Shown piece by piece: positions 20,416 to 29,025 of a stretch of 64,000 bases of DNA. The notes under the pieces are model-generated. The model was given only the letters and a program-made list of their open reading frames with translations. It was not told where the DNA came from and did not search any database. A program made the translations under genes and the position numbers. Source of the stretch: Pseudomonas sp. PDM05 (GTDB lineage Bacteria > Pseudomonadota > Gammaproteobacteria > Pseudomonadales > Pseudomonadaceae); contig NZ_JACVAC010000003.1 of the NCBI RefSeq assembly GCF_014851685.1, positions 124,001 to 188,000 of the forward strand, written 5' to 3'. The first letter of the stretch is position 1; the number at the start of each line of letters is the position of its first letter.

Positions 20416-21003
20416 ATGTTTGCACGCTTCTCGATTCTCGCCGTGGTTGCCGTCCTGGCCAGCGGTTGCTCCAACACTTCGCCAGTGCTGGGTGGTAAAA
20501 ACATCAGCTACGGCGACACCAAGGCCGTGGAACTGGTCACCAACGAGTTCGGTTCCACCGACCTGCAGATGATCGCCGAAAGCATGACCCGCTCCCTCGC
20601 CCAGTCCGGCATCCTGCAAGGCCGCCCGGTGGTGCAGGTGTACGACGTGAAAAACAAGACCAGCGAGTACATCGACACCCGTGAGATCACCACGTCGATC
20701 AAGACCCAGCTGATGAAGACTGGCACCGCGCGCTTCGCCAGCGACAACACCGACATGCAAAGCCAGGTCGACCAGCTCAAGCTGCAAAACCAGAGCGGTC
20801 TGTACAAGAAGTCCACGGTGAGCAAGACCGGCAACATGGTCGCTGCCAAGTACCGCCTGGAAGGCTCCATCAGCTCCATCGTCAAGCGCAGCTCGGACTA
20901 CAAGGACGTGTTCTACAAATTCAGCCTGCAGTTGATCGACGTCGAGAGCGGTCTGGCTGAATGGATGGACGAAAAAGAAATCCGCAAGACCACGGAGCGC
21001 TAA
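20416..21003 (+). CDS. lpoB: penicillin-binding protein activator LpoB-like lipoprotein
   Basis: Lipoprotein of 195 residues with lipobox LASGC and the LpoB/TolB-N-like fold: YGDTKAVELVTNEFGSTDLQ, GRPVVQVYDVKNKTSEYIDT, KYRLEGSISSIVKRS and a terminal W-M-D-E-K-E-I-R-K. LpoB in E. coli reaches through peptidoglycan to activate PBP1b. The ATG at 20416 is preferred to the upstream in-frame start at 20377 because it begins the lipoprotein signal. In P. aeruginosa the PBP1b activator role belongs to the unrelated LpoP, so the partner of this protein is uncertain. Confidence 0.85.
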   Translation: MFARFSILAVVAVLASGCSNTSPVLGGKNISYGDTKAVELVTNEFGSTDLQMIAESMTRSLAQSGILQGRPVVQVYDVKNKTSEYIDTREITTSIKTQLMKTGTARFASDNTDMQSQVDQLKLQNQSGLYKKSTVSKTGNMVAAKYRLEGSISSIVKRSSDYKDVFYKFSLQLIDVESGLAEWMDEKEIRKTTER

Positions 21004-21006
21004 GCA

Positions 21007-21747
21007 ATGCGTGCATGGATCGGCATGATCGGCCTGTTGTGTGCCTTTGGCGCCACGGCCGCCCCGAAGATTGCGGTGACCGACCTGGCCTATCAGGCGC
21101 GTGTCGAGGAATACATCCACCAGGTCTCGGCCAGCAACAACTTCCGGGCAAGCGCGTACAACGCCAGTGGCGCGTCGAGCTACAGCGAGTACGAAAGCCG
21201 CTCCAGCTACATCGAGCAGAACGAGCTGCGTAAATTCAGCGGTGACATCAAGGGCGAGATCCTCAAGTCGCGCCAGTTCCAACTGGTGCAGGGCACGCCT
21301 TACACCGCCGATGCCACAGCTGACGTTTATGACGTGATCAAGCGCATCAAGGCCGGCAATTTCAAAGGCGCGGACTACGTGCTGTTCGGCACCCTGTCCG
21401 ACATCGACTTCACCCAGGACCTCAACGCCATCGACCGCACCAACAGCTACTCGGCAGTGCTGGGCCTGACCCTGGTGGCGGATTTCAGCCTGATCAATAC
21501 ACGCACCTTCGAGATCACCTCGGCGTTTACCGCCATGGGCGAAGGCCAGGACACCAAATTGGTAAGCAGCCGTGATGTGCGTGTGAGCCTGAACCGGCCG
21601 CGGGTGGTGAAGGAAGTGTCGAAAACCCTGGGCGAGGATGTAGCGCGGCAGTTGGCGGAGCAGTTGGGGGGCGGCTATCAAGCACCGGACCAGCCGGTGT
21701 TGCGCAACAACCTGCCGAGGGATGAAGCGCCGAAGATCCTGCGCTGA
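21007..21747 (+). CDS. periplasmic LpoB/CsgG-like protein
   Basis: Protein of 246 residues with a short signal peptide (cleavage after ATAA, residue 19) and no lipobox Cys. It contains KIAVTDLAYQ, a Ser/Tyr-rich insert (NASGASSYSEYESRSSYIE), and GADYVLFGTLSDIDF, as in the N-terminal fold of TolB/CsgG/LpoB proteins. It starts four bases after lpoB and is probably a diverged relative of it. Secreted but apparently not lipidated. Function unknown. Confidence 0.75.
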   Translation: MRAWIGMIGLLCAFGATAAPKIAVTDLAYQARVEEYIHQVSASNNFRASAYNASGASSYSEYESRSSYIEQNELRKFSGDIKGEILKSRQFQLVQGTPYTADATADVYDVIKRIKAGNFKGADYVLFGTLSDIDFTQDLNAIDRTNSYSAVLGLTLVADFSLINTRTFEITSAFTAMGEGQDTKLVSSRDVRVSLNRPRVVKEVSKTLGEDVARQLAEQLGGGYQAPDQPVLRNNLPRDEAPKILR

Positions 21748-21775
21748 TCAGCTATCTCACAGGCAACATAAAACC

Positions 21776-21868
21776 AATGTGGGAGCGGGCTTGCTCGCGA
21801 ATACGGTGTATCAGTCAGCACATCAGTGACTGACAGACCGTATTCGCGAGCAAGCCCGCTCCCACATT
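21776..21868. repeat. REP pair (REPIN-like inverted repeat)
   Basis: Inverted REP arms AATGTGGGAGCGGGCTTGCT and complement, with the inner TCGCGAATACGGT segment also paired. It lies between the convergent ends of the lpoB operon and the LysE-type gene. Confidence 0.9.
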
Positions 21869-21888
21869 TTTTAATCCGGTTTCGACAG

Positions 21889-22521
21889 TTATGCCGTGGC
21901 GCGGTGCAGGCTGGCGAGGAAGCCCGCCGCGCCAACAAACAACCCGGCAAACGTCCGGTTCATACGCTTCTGCTGCTTAGGCGTACGCAACAACCGCAAC
22001 ACCTTCGACGCCAGCCCCGTATACCCCGCCATCACGATCATATCCACGCAGATCATCGTGGCGCCCAGGATCAGGTACTGGATCACCAGCGGCGCCTGCG
22101 GATTTACGAACTGCGGAAGCACCGCCAGCATGAACACCAACGCCTTGGGATTGCTCGCGTTGACCAGGAAGCCTCGGAACATCATCGCCAGCGGCTTGCC
22201 GATCGGGCGCACGGCCGCGTCGTCGGTCATGTCCACGGGCAAGGCGCGCCATTGCTTGATGGCCAGGTATACCAGGTACGCCACGCCAAACCATTTGATC
22301 GCATAGAACGCTGTGGAAGACGTCGCCAGAATGGCACCCAGGCCGCCGGCGACCACGGCAATCTGCATCGCCAGGCCGATTTGCAGGCCGATGGCGTTCC
22401 AGTAGCCGCGCGCAAAACCGTATTGCAGGCCGCTGGACATCGAGGCGATGGCGCCGGCACCAGGGGAAAGAGAGATGACCCAACTGGCCACGAAAAAGGC
22501 CAGCCATGTATCGAGTGCCAT
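21889..22521 (-). CDS. LysE family transporter
   Basis: Inner-membrane exporter of 210 residues (LysE/RhtB superfamily) with six hydrophobic segments. It has the conserved SLSPGAGAIASMSSGLQYG near residue 17 and the helix-breaking FLVNASNPKALVF near 117. Such proteins export amino acids such as lysine or threonine; the substrate here is unknown. The ATG at 22521 has GAGGT five bases before it; an in-frame ATG at 22533 lies on that Shine-Dalgarno sequence and is less likely. Confidence 0.9.
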   Translation of the reverse strand: MALDTWLAFFVASWVISLSPGAGAIASMSSGLQYGFARGYWNAIGLQIGLAMQIAVVAGGLGAILATSSTAFYAIKWFGVAYLVYLAIKQWRALPVDMTDDAAVRPIGKPLAMMFRGFLVNASNPKALVFMLAVLPQFVNPQAPLVIQYLILGATMICVDMIVMAGYTGLASKVLRLLRTPKQQKRMNRTFAGLFVGAAGFLASLHRATA

Positions 22522-22593
22522 TACCCACCTCATTTCAAATTCGTCGTGAGCGTTAAGCTAACTCCGAGCAACGAGGCCTGGCTATAGATTTTT

Positions 22594-23148
22594 TTAAGCG
22601 GGTGTGATCCAGCGACGCACCGAACGTTGGAAGAACAGGCTGTTCGGCACCTGCACCATCGCACTGTCAGTCCCGGCCTCCGCGACTTCGATCAGCGTGG
22701 TGTACAGCAGGTTGATCGCCACCACCCGACCTTTCACCCCGGGTTTGTCGACCGTGTCGACCAACTCGACGATATCACCGATGCGAAATGGCCCGACGGT
22801 GAAGATCAGGATTGCGCACAGCAGGTTGGACAGCACCGACCACATGGCGAAGAACGCCACGGCGGCCACGGCGACAAACCCCGACAGCGCCGTCCACAAC
22901 ACCGTGGCCGACACGCCCACGCGCTCCAGCACAAAGATCAATGCACTGCCCATGATCAGCCAGCGCAGACCGCCGCGAAGCGGCATCAGCAGCTGCGGCG
23001 GGAACGGATAACGCTGGCCCAGGCGCGTCAGGCCCTTGGCGACAAAACGCTGGGCCAGGTAGCCGGCCAGCAGGATCAGCAGGATTTGCACGCCAATCCA
23101 TACAGGCGCGATCCATTGCGCCGGCAGCGGCAGTTGCAGCGCTTCCAT
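22594..23148 (-). CDS. small mechanosensitive ion channel (MscS family)
   Basis: Protein of 184 residues with three membrane segments. The third is a Gly/Ala-rich pore helix (ALSGFVAVAAVAFFAMWSVLSN), followed by the MscS beta domain GPFRIGDIVELVD ... GRVVAINLLYTTL and a VPNSLFF segment. The protein ends shortly after this, so it lacks the large cytoplasmic alpha/beta cage of full MscS. Its ATG overlaps the stop of the ABC-F gene as TGATG, so the two are translationally coupled. Confidence 0.9.
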   Translation of the reverse strand: MEALQLPLPAQWIAPVWIGVQILLILLAGYLAQRFVAKGLTRLGQRYPFPPQLLMPLRGGLRWLIMGSALIFVLERVGVSATVLWTALSGFVAVAAVAFFAMWSVLSNLLCAILIFTVGPFRIGDIVELVDTVDKPGVKGRVVAINLLYTTLIEVAEAGTDSAMVQVPNSLFFQRSVRRWITPA

Positions 23149-25058
23149 CAGGACAGCGCCTCCAGCTCCGCTTGCAGGGTTTCAAGCAACTCGAGGGCCT
23201 CCATCCAGGTTTCCTCCAATTGCCCTTCACGCACCTTGAGCTTGGCCTGTTCGGCCAGCAGGTCGCGCAATTCGTCCTTGCGCGCGGCTTCGTACACGGC
23301 GCTGTCGCCCAGGCTGGCTTCGATCTTGGCCAGGCGCTCGTGCACCTTGCCCAGCTCGGCTTCCAGCTTGTCGGCCTCGCGCTTGTGCGGCGCCAACTGT
23401 TGACGCAATGCGGCAGCGGCCTGGCGCTGGGCTTTCTTGTCGGTCTTGTCCGGGTTGACCGGGGTGTTGCTGACCGGCGCGTTGCGCAGGCGGTAGTCGG
23501 TCAGCCAGCGTGCGTAGTCGTCGAGGTCGCCGTCGAACTCTTCGACTTTGCCGTCGGCCACCAGCAGGAAGTTGTCGGTGGTGCTCTTGAGCAAGTGGCG
23601 ATCGTGAGACACCACCAGTACCGCACCGCTGAACTCCTGCAAGGCCATGGTCAGCGCCAGGCGCATTTCCAGGTCCAGGTGGTTGGTCGGTTCGTCGAGC
23701 AGCAGCAGGTTCGGCCGGTCCCAGGCGATCAGCGCCAGGGCCAGGCGGGCCTTTTCGCCGCCGGAGAAATTCAGCACCGGCTCGTCGATACGAGCGCCAC
23801 GGAAGTCGAAACCACCGAGGAAGTCGCGCAAGGTCTGCTCGCGCTCGGTCGGCGCCAGGCGTTGCAGGTGCAGCAGCGGGCTGGCCTTGGAATCGAGGGA
23901 GTCCAACTGATGCTGGGCGAAGTAGCCCACCACGGTGTTCTCGCCACGGGTCAGGCGCCCGGCCAGCGGCTCAAGCTCGCCCGACAGGTTCTTGATCAGC
24001 GTCGACTTGCCCGCGCCGTTGGGACCGAGCAAACCGATACGCGCGCCCGGCGTAAGCTGCAGCTTGACCTTCTCCAGGATGGTTTTGTCGCCATAACCCA
24101 GGCGTGCATCCGAGAGGTCCAGCAGCGGGCTGGAAATTTTCACCGACTCGCGAAAGACAAAGTCGAACGGCGAATCGACATGGGCCGCCGACAGCTCTTC
24201 CATGCGCTCCAGCGCCTTGATCCGGCTCTGGGCCTGACGGGCCTTGGTGGCCTGGGCCTTGAACCGGGCGATGTAGCTTTCCATGTGCGCACGCTGCGCC
24301 TGCTGCTTCTCAAAGGCCTGTTGCTGCTGGGCCAGGCGCTCGGCGCGGGCGCGTTCGAACGCAGTGTAGCCACCACGATAGAGGGTGATTTTCTTCTGTT
24401 CGACGTGGGCGATGTTGTCGACCACGGCGTCGAGGAAATCCCGGTCGTGGGAAATCAGCAACAAGGTGCCCTGGTAGCTCTTGAGGAAATCTTCCAGCCA
24501 CAGGATCGCATCGAGGTCCAAGTGGTTGGTCGGTTCGTCGAGCAGCAACAGGTCGGACGGGCACATCAGCGCCTGGGCCAGGTTCAGGCGCATGCGCCAG
24601 CCACCGGAGAAGTCGGCGACCGGGCGATCCATCTGTTCGTTGGTGAACCCCAGGCCCGCCAGCATCTTGCGCGCACGGGCGTCGGCGGTGTAGCCGTCGG
24701 CACTGTCGAGCTCCGAATGCAGACGCGCCTGGGCGGCGCCGTCCTGGGCTTTCTCGGCCTCGGCCAGGTCGTGCTGCACCTGGCGCAGGCGCAAGTCGCC
24801 ATCGAGCACGTAGTCGATCGCGATGCGGTCCAGGGTGTCGATCTCCTGGCGCATATGGGCGATGCGCCAGTCGGCCGGCAGCAAGCAGTCCCCGGAATCC
24901 GGGGTCAGCTCACCCAGTAACAGGGCGAACAACGTGGATTTGCCGGCGCCGTTGGCACCGATCAGGCCGGCTTTGTGACCGGCGTGCAGGGTCAGCTCGG
25001 CGTCTTCGAGAAGACGTTGCGGGCCACGCTGTAATGTTAGGCTTTGAAGTCGGATCAT
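23148..25058 (-). CDS. ABC-F family ATPase (YheS-like)
   Basis: Soluble protein of 636 residues with two ATPase modules and no membrane segment. Walker A motifs are GANGAGKST (about residue 33) and GPNGAGKST (about 345). Signatures are FSGGWRMRLN and FSGGEKARLA, and Walker B motifs are LLLLDEPTNHLDLD and LLLLDEPTNHLDLE. An Arg/Gln-rich linker separates the modules, and a C-terminal coiled coil is present. ABC-F proteins act on the ribosome; length and linker fit YheS. The ATG at 25058 gives the canonical MIRLQSLTLQRG start; the upstream extension of the ORF is non-conserved. Confidence 0.92.
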   Translation of the reverse strand: MIRLQSLTLQRGPQRLLEDAELTLHAGHKAGLIGANGAGKSTLFALLLGELTPDSGDCLLPADWRIAHMRQEIDTLDRIAIDYVLDGDLRLRQVQHDLAEAEKAQDGAAQARLHSELDSADGYTADARARKMLAGLGFTNEQMDRPVADFSGGWRMRLNLAQALMCPSDLLLLDEPTNHLDLDAILWLEDFLKSYQGTLLLISHDRDFLDAVVDNIAHVEQKKITLYRGGYTAFERARAERLAQQQQAFEKQQAQRAHMESYIARFKAQATKARQAQSRIKALERMEELSAAHVDSPFDFVFRESVKISSPLLDLSDARLGYGDKTILEKVKLQLTPGARIGLLGPNGAGKSTLIKNLSGELEPLAGRLTRGENTVVGYFAQHQLDSLDSKASPLLHLQRLAPTEREQTLRDFLGGFDFRGARIDEPVLNFSGGEKARLALALIAWDRPNLLLLDEPTNHLDLEMRLALTMALQEFSGAVLVVSHDRHLLKSTTDNFLLVADGKVEEFDGDLDDYARWLTDYRLRNAPVSNTPVNPDKTDKKAQRQAAAALRQQLAPHKREADKLEAELGKVHERLAKIEASLGDSAVYEAARKDELRDLLAEQAKLKVREGQLEETWMEALELLETLQAELEALS

Positions 25059-25108
25059 AATGGCGGCGGAGTCTACCAGCTTCGTTGGCCGCTGGCTTGG
25101 GTGTGAAT

Positions 25109-25573
25109 ATGTGCGCTGACCTGTGGAGCTTTGCCCTCTCGACTTACGCCCGTCCGGGCGTCGAAAGCACGTGCCTGCGCTTGCAGGAACACGGGACGGA
25201 TGTGTGCCTGCTGCTCTGCGCTGCATGGTTGGAGCAACGCGGTGTTGCGCTTGAGCCTGGACGCGTTCATGCACTGCAACAGCTCGCCCGCCCGTGGCGC
25301 GCACAGGTGATTGAACCCTTGCGACAGCTGCGCACGCAATGGCGCGCCTTGGCGCAGCAGGACGAATCACTGGCGCAGTTGCGAGAGCGGGTCAAAAGTC
25401 TGGAGCTGGATGCCGAACGGCAATTGCTGGCACGCCTAGAAACGCTGGCGCTGGAATGGCCAACCGGTGTGAAAGGTCACCAGCCGTGGCTGGAAGGATT
25501 GGCGGCCGAGGATGCCGCCAACCTTGACCATGACGCGCTGCAACAGCTGCGCGTCATGGTCTCCGGCACTTAG
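25109..25573 (+). CDS. TIGR02444 family protein
   Basis: Small protein of 154 residues that starts with the family pattern MCADLWSFALSTYARPGVE and continues CLRLQEHGTDVCLLLCAAWLEQRG, then is largely helical. The family is restricted to gamma-proteobacteria and has no known function. The gene is divergent from the ABC-F gene with only 50 bases between their starts, and its stop overlaps the algP stop by 4 bases. The ATG at 25109 is used because conservation begins there. Confidence 0.88.
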   Translation: MCADLWSFALSTYARPGVESTCLRLQEHGTDVCLLLCAAWLEQRGVALEPGRVHALQQLARPWRAQVIEPLRQLRTQWRALAQQDESLAQLRERVKSLELDAERQLLARLETLALEWPTGVKGHQPWLEGLAAEDAANLDHDALQQLRVMVSGT

Positions 25574-26676
25574 GAAGCGCTGGTTGGAGTGGTGCTTGGT
25601 GCTACCGGCGCAGCAGCTGGAGCAGCAGCTGGCGTGGTGGACGCTGCCGGGGTAGCCGCTGGTGTTGCAGGCTTGGCCGGTGCGGCTTTAGCAGCGACCG
25701 GCTTTGCAGCAGCAGGTTTTGCGGCTGGTTTCGCGGCAGCAGGTTTGGCCGCTGGCTTGGCGGCTGGTTTCGCAACAGCAGTTTTAACAGCTGGCTTGGC
25801 GGCTGGTTTTGCCGCAGCGGCTTTGGCAACTGGCTTGGCGGCTGGTTTTGCAGCAGCAGTTTTCGCAGCTGGCTTGGCGGCTGGTTTCGCAGCAGCAGTT
25901 TTGGCAGCTGGCTTGGCGGCTGGTTTCGCAGCAGCAGTTTTGGCAGCTGGCTTGGCGGCTGGTTTCGCAGCAGCGGTTTTAGCAGCTGGCTTGGCGGCTG
26001 GTTTCGCAGCAGCGGCTTTGGCAGCTGGCTTGGCGGCTGGTTTTGCAGCAGCGGTTTTGGCAGCTGGCTTGGCGGCTGGTTTCGCAGCAGCGGCTTTGGC
26101 AGCTGGCTTGGCGGCTGGTTTTGCAGCAGCGGTTTTGGCAGCTGGCTTGGCGGCTGGTTTTGCAGCAGCAGTTTTGGCAGCTGGCTTGGCGGCTGGTTTT
26201 GCAGCAGCAGTTTTAACAGCTGGCTTGGCGACAGCAGCTTTGGCTGGGGCTTTTGGCGCAGCGGCTTTTGCCGGGGTGCGAGCGCCCAGCACTTTGGCTA
26301 CGGCGTCCTTCACACGACCAACGCCCTGGGCCAGTTTCAGGCTTTCTTGAGCGTCTTTTTTGAGTTGGGAAATGTAGCCGCGGGTTTCGGCTTGGCGATC
26401 CTTGAGGGCATCCAGCAGGTCCTCAAGTTCTTTGACTGCGTCTTTGGCTTTGGCTTGTGCCTTGGCCTTGCCGGCAGTGGCGGCGTCTTGCAGTTTGGTG
26501 CGGGATTTGTGCAGCTTCTCTTGCGCTTTACCGCGTTGTTTTTCCAGCTTGGCGAGCAGCTTTTCTGCATCGGCCAAGGCTTGGGAACAAGCGCTTTCCA
26601 GATGTTCGAGCAGGCTGCCCGAAAGTTGTTGGAGTAAATGCAACGGGGTATTTACAGGCTTCTGTTTGGCCGACAT
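25570..26676 (-). CDS. algP: alginate regulatory histone H1-like protein AlgP
   Basis: Protein of 368 residues. The N-terminal 135 residues form a charged helical or coiled-coil domain. The C-terminal domain is built of Lys-Pro-Ala-Ala repeats and resembles eukaryotic histone H1 tails. P. aeruginosa AlgP (AlgR3) has this architecture, binds DNA and affects algD expression. Residues 155-310 are twelve 13-residue units KTAAAKPAAKPAA with few substitutions. The neighbours (FKBP, algQ) are the same as in P. aeruginosa. The C-terminal end loses Lys and becomes Ala/Pro/Thr-rich. Confidence 0.95.
   Translation of the reverse strand: MSAKQKPVNTPLHLLQQLSGSLLEHLESACSQALADAEKLLAKLEKQRGKAQEKLHKSRTKLQDAATAGKAKAQAKAKDAVKELEDLLDALKDRQAETRGYISQLKKDAQESLKLAQGVGRVKDAVAKVLGARTPAKAAAPKAPAKAAVAKPAVKTAAAKPAAKPAAKTAAAKPAAKPAAKTAAAKPAAKPAAKAAAAKPAAKPAAKTAAAKPAAKPAAKAAAAKPAAKPAAKTAAAKPAAKPAAKTAAAKPAAKPAAKTAAAKPAAKPAAKTAAAKPAAKPVAKAAAAKPAAKPAVKTAVAKPAAKPAAKPAAAKPAAKPAAAKPVAAKAAPAKPATPAATPAASTTPAAAPAAAPVAPSTTPTSAS
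25747..26214 (-). repeat. 12 x 39-bp tandem repeat inside algP
   Basis: Twelve near-identical 39-base units encode the 13-residue block KTAAAKPAAKPAA. Units differ mainly by synonymous changes and Thr/Ala swaps (units 4, 6 and 11 start KA). The high nucleotide identity suggests recent expansion, so copy number could change by slippage or recombination without breaking the frame. Confidence 0.93.
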
Positions 26677-26868
26677 GGTTTACCTCCTGGCTGACGTGGG
26701 TGCGGCTCATACTAGCCCTCTGCTCTTACCGCCGCTAGGGCATGTTGACAGTATCGTTTGCCTGGCGTTGCACCGTGCGAAAATTCTTATCGTCATAACG
26801 AAAATACACGGCACTTTTTACCGCCTCGCACTGGCATAATCCGTCGCACTTTCGGCGGGAGGATGCCC

Positions 26869-27546
26869 ATGTCGCGTTACCTTTTTCTTGTGTTGGGTCT
26901 GGCGATTTCGGTGGCCAACGGGAGCGAGCAATCGTCGTCCAAAACCACTGACCAGAACCGGCACGACCTCGCTTACAGCCTCGGCGCCAGCCTCGGCGAA
27001 CGCTTGCGCCAGGAAGTCCCCGACTTGCAGATCCAAGCCTTGCTCGACGGCCTCAAGCAAGCCTATCAAGGCAAGCCGCTGGCACTCGATAATGCGCGCA
27101 TCGAACAGCTGCTGGCCCAGCACGAAGCACAGAGCGCAGCCGACGCACAGGCACCTCAAAGCGAAAAAGCACTCGCCGCAGAACAGCAGTTCTTGACCAA
27201 GGAAAAAGCCGTTGCCGGCGTGCGCGAACTGGCCGACGCAATCCTGCTGACGGAGCTGGCACCAGGCAGTGGTCCGAAGCCATTGGCGACGGATGAAGTG
27301 CAGGTCAAATACGTGGGACGACTGCCCGATGGGACGGTATTCGATCAGAGCACGCAGCCCCAATGGTTCCGCCTGGACAGTGTGATCAGCGGCTGGACCA
27401 GCGCGCTGCAACAGATGCCGACGGGCGCAAAATGGCGCCTGGTCATCCCCTCTGCCCAGGCCTACGGCGCCGACGGTGCAGGCGAGTTGATCCCGCCCTA
27501 CACACCCTTGGTCTTTGAGATCGAATTACTCGGCATCCGCCACTGA
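26869..27546 (+). CDS. FKBP-type peptidyl-prolyl cis-trans isomerase
   Basis: Secreted or periplasmic protein of 225 residues. A signal peptide (residues 1-18) is followed by an FKBP_N dimerisation domain (DLAYSLGASLGERLRQ onwards) and a C-terminal FKBP domain with VQVKYVGRLPDGTVFDQS, VISGWTSALQQMP and AYGADGAGELIPPYTPLVFEIEL. FKBPs isomerise X-Pro bonds. The ATG at 26869 has GGGAGG six bases upstream, whereas the ATG at 26863 directly abuts it. It is divergent from algP, as in P. aeruginosa. Confidence 0.93.
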   Translation: MSRYLFLVLGLAISVANGSEQSSSKTTDQNRHDLAYSLGASLGERLRQEVPDLQIQALLDGLKQAYQGKPLALDNARIEQLLAQHEAQSAADAQAPQSEKALAAEQQFLTKEKAVAGVRELADAILLTELAPGSGPKPLATDEVQVKYVGRLPDGTVFDQSTQPQWFRLDSVISGWTSALQQMPTGAKWRLVIPSAQAYGADGAGELIPPYTPLVFEIELLGIRH

Positions 27547-27555
27547 CCCAATAAA

Positions 27556-27583
27556 AAACGGCGCGTAAACGCGCCGTTTCTTT
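27556..27583 (+). terminator. bidirectional intrinsic terminator between FKBP gene and algQ
   Basis: Perfect stem AAACGGCGCG / CGCGCCGTTT with a four-base loop, followed by a T-rich run on the plus strand and preceded by an A-run that serves the minus strand. It lies between two convergent genes. Confidence 0.88.
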
Positions 27584-27599
27584 ATCTGCAGTTCAGGGG

Positions 27600-28058
27600 T
27601 CAAGCCTGGGTGGCGGGCTCTTCCTTGTGAGCGTTGTGCAGCACTTCGATCAGGCAGTCTTCCAGCTCGAATCGTTCGTGAAGCAGGCCACCCAACTCTT
27701 TGAATTTCTCGGCCACGCATTGACCGGCATCACACAGGTCATTGAAGGCGACAAGCTTCTCAGTGATTGCATCAAGGCGCGGGTAAATAGTATCCGCCAG
27801 CTTGAGGCCGCGATCATCACCAAAGGCTTTCGCTTCCTTGGTCAATTGCTCGTAGACACCGAAGTGTCCCTCAGACACGTAGTCCATCAGTACACCGCAA
27901 AAACCCAACAACGGTTTGCGATTCTCAGCCAGTTCCTCGGGCTTGGCGCCAAGCGCATCAAAGGCCCGAACCAGTTCGTGACGTGCCTTCAACCAGCTGT
28001 CGATCAGCTTGTGCACCCCACCCCAGCGTTCCTGAGCATTCTGACAACTTTCCAGCAT
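27600..28058 (-). CDS. algQ: sigma-70 binding regulator AlgQ (Rsd family)
   Basis: Protein of 152 residues of the Rsd/AlgQ family, which bind the housekeeping sigma factor and help shift RNA polymerase to alternative sigmas. It starts [20 protein letters not shown] and contains [23 protein letters not shown] and a C-terminal [15 protein letters not shown]. AlgQ regulates alginate and other secondary traits in P. aeruginosa. It shares a terminator with the convergent FKBP gene. Confidence 0.95.
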   Translation of the reverse strand: MLESCQNAQERWGGVHKLIDSWLKARHELVRAFDALGAKPEELAENRKPLLGFCGVLMDYVSEGHFGVYEQLTKEAKAFGDDRGLKLADTIYPRLDAITEKLVAFNDLCDAGQCVAEKFKELGGLLHERFELEDCLIEVLHNAHKEEPATQA

Positions 28059-28166
28059 GATGATCTCTCTTCCCTATAGGGGCGCTGCCGCCTGGTGCCC
28101 GCGCAACACTTAAAGGATAACGCCGCGGCCGGACAAGGCCGCATCGGATAAACGGTTCCGATACTG

Positions 28167-28192
28167 CATGCGGGCCAGATTATGCCCGCATG
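28167..28192. repeat. short inverted repeat between algQ and dsbB
   Basis: Nine-base arms CATGCGGGC and GCCCGCATG enclose an eight-base loop, about 80 bases downstream of the dsbB stop on the minus strand. No T-run follows, so it is not a standard intrinsic terminator. It could be an mRNA-stabilising hairpin or an operator of algQ. Confidence 0.4.
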
Positions 28193-28273
28193 ACTATGGC
28201 TTCAAGGTACGCAGGACAGAAAGTTCATACAAGTGTTTAATCCCGTCCTACAACCCTAATGTTGATTTGCGTG

Positions 28274-28789
28274 CTAACCCAGACTCAATCGCTGGCCGGA
28301 CAACAGCCCCGCAAACTGCATGACCCCCAGGATCAGCATCGCGACAAAGAACAACAGGCTCCACTCGGGGAGGCTCAAGTCGAATAGCGTCCAGTTGATT
28401 TCCACGCAATCGACGGTACCGTTGAAAATCGCGTGCCCCGCCTGCCAGAACGACAGCTTTTCCAGCATGTCCTGCAGGCTTGGCCAACATTCAGGGGCTA
28501 CACCCGACGTGCTGCTCTGCAGCAATACCTGGCGTGCTGCGGCAATTGCGCCAAGCAACGCACACCCCATGCCCGCCAACCCGTACAGACCCGCGGCGAA
28601 ACGTCTGGGGTTATGAGCGACCGCGATCAAGTTGATCAGCGTGAACGTGGCGAGAAATACCCGCTGCACCTGGCACAGGAAGCAGGGCCGCAGAAGCGCG
28701 CCATATTCCAGGTAGAAAGACGCGCCCAACGTCAGAACACCTGCCATGAACGCCAGGAGAAACAGGGAACGTGAGGGGGCCAGAGACAT
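28274..28789 (-). CDS. dsbB: disulfide bond formation protein B
   Basis: Inner-membrane quinone-dependent oxidase of 171 residues that reoxidises DsbA. It has four hydrophobic segments and both cysteine pairs: C36-C39 in the first periplasmic loop (RPCFLCQVQR) and C101/C128 in the second. The ATG at 28789 begins the conserved N-terminus. The gene lies between algQ and the hem operon, as dsbH does in P. aeruginosa; pseudomonads often carry a second dsbB elsewhere. Confidence 0.94.
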   Translation of the reverse strand: MSLAPSRSLFLLAFMAGVLTLGASFYLEYGALLRPCFLCQVQRVFLATFTLINLIAVAHNPRRFAAGLYGLAGMGCALLGAIAAARQVLLQSSTSGVAPECWPSLQDMLEKLSFWQAGHAIFNGTVDCVEINWTLFDLSLPEWSLLFFVAMLILGVMQFAGLLSGQRLSLG

Positions 28790-29025
28790 TGTTTATCCGT
28801 ACCGCAAAAGATAGGCCGTTACGGTAGAGGAAAGGCCTGACCCCTTTCAATACGCGCTAGAGCAGACAATTCCGCGAAAACGTAAGGACATCCCACCAGA
28901 GTTTGGAGGACATAACACAACGCTACGTAGGAGTTTATGACGAATGCGATTCGGCCGAGTAAATGCGTAGACTTGAGGGGTTGGCCGTCAGACGTATCCG
29001 AGCCACCCCTTGCATCCTTCCTACT

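Noticed and set aside
23172..24920. 582-codon plus-strand ORF opposite the ABC-F gene
   Set aside because: Antisense shadow of a protein with clear Walker motifs.
25747..26214. CRISPR-like array
   Set aside because: The regular 39-base repeats have no unique spacers and encode the KTAAAKPAAKPAA units of AlgP.
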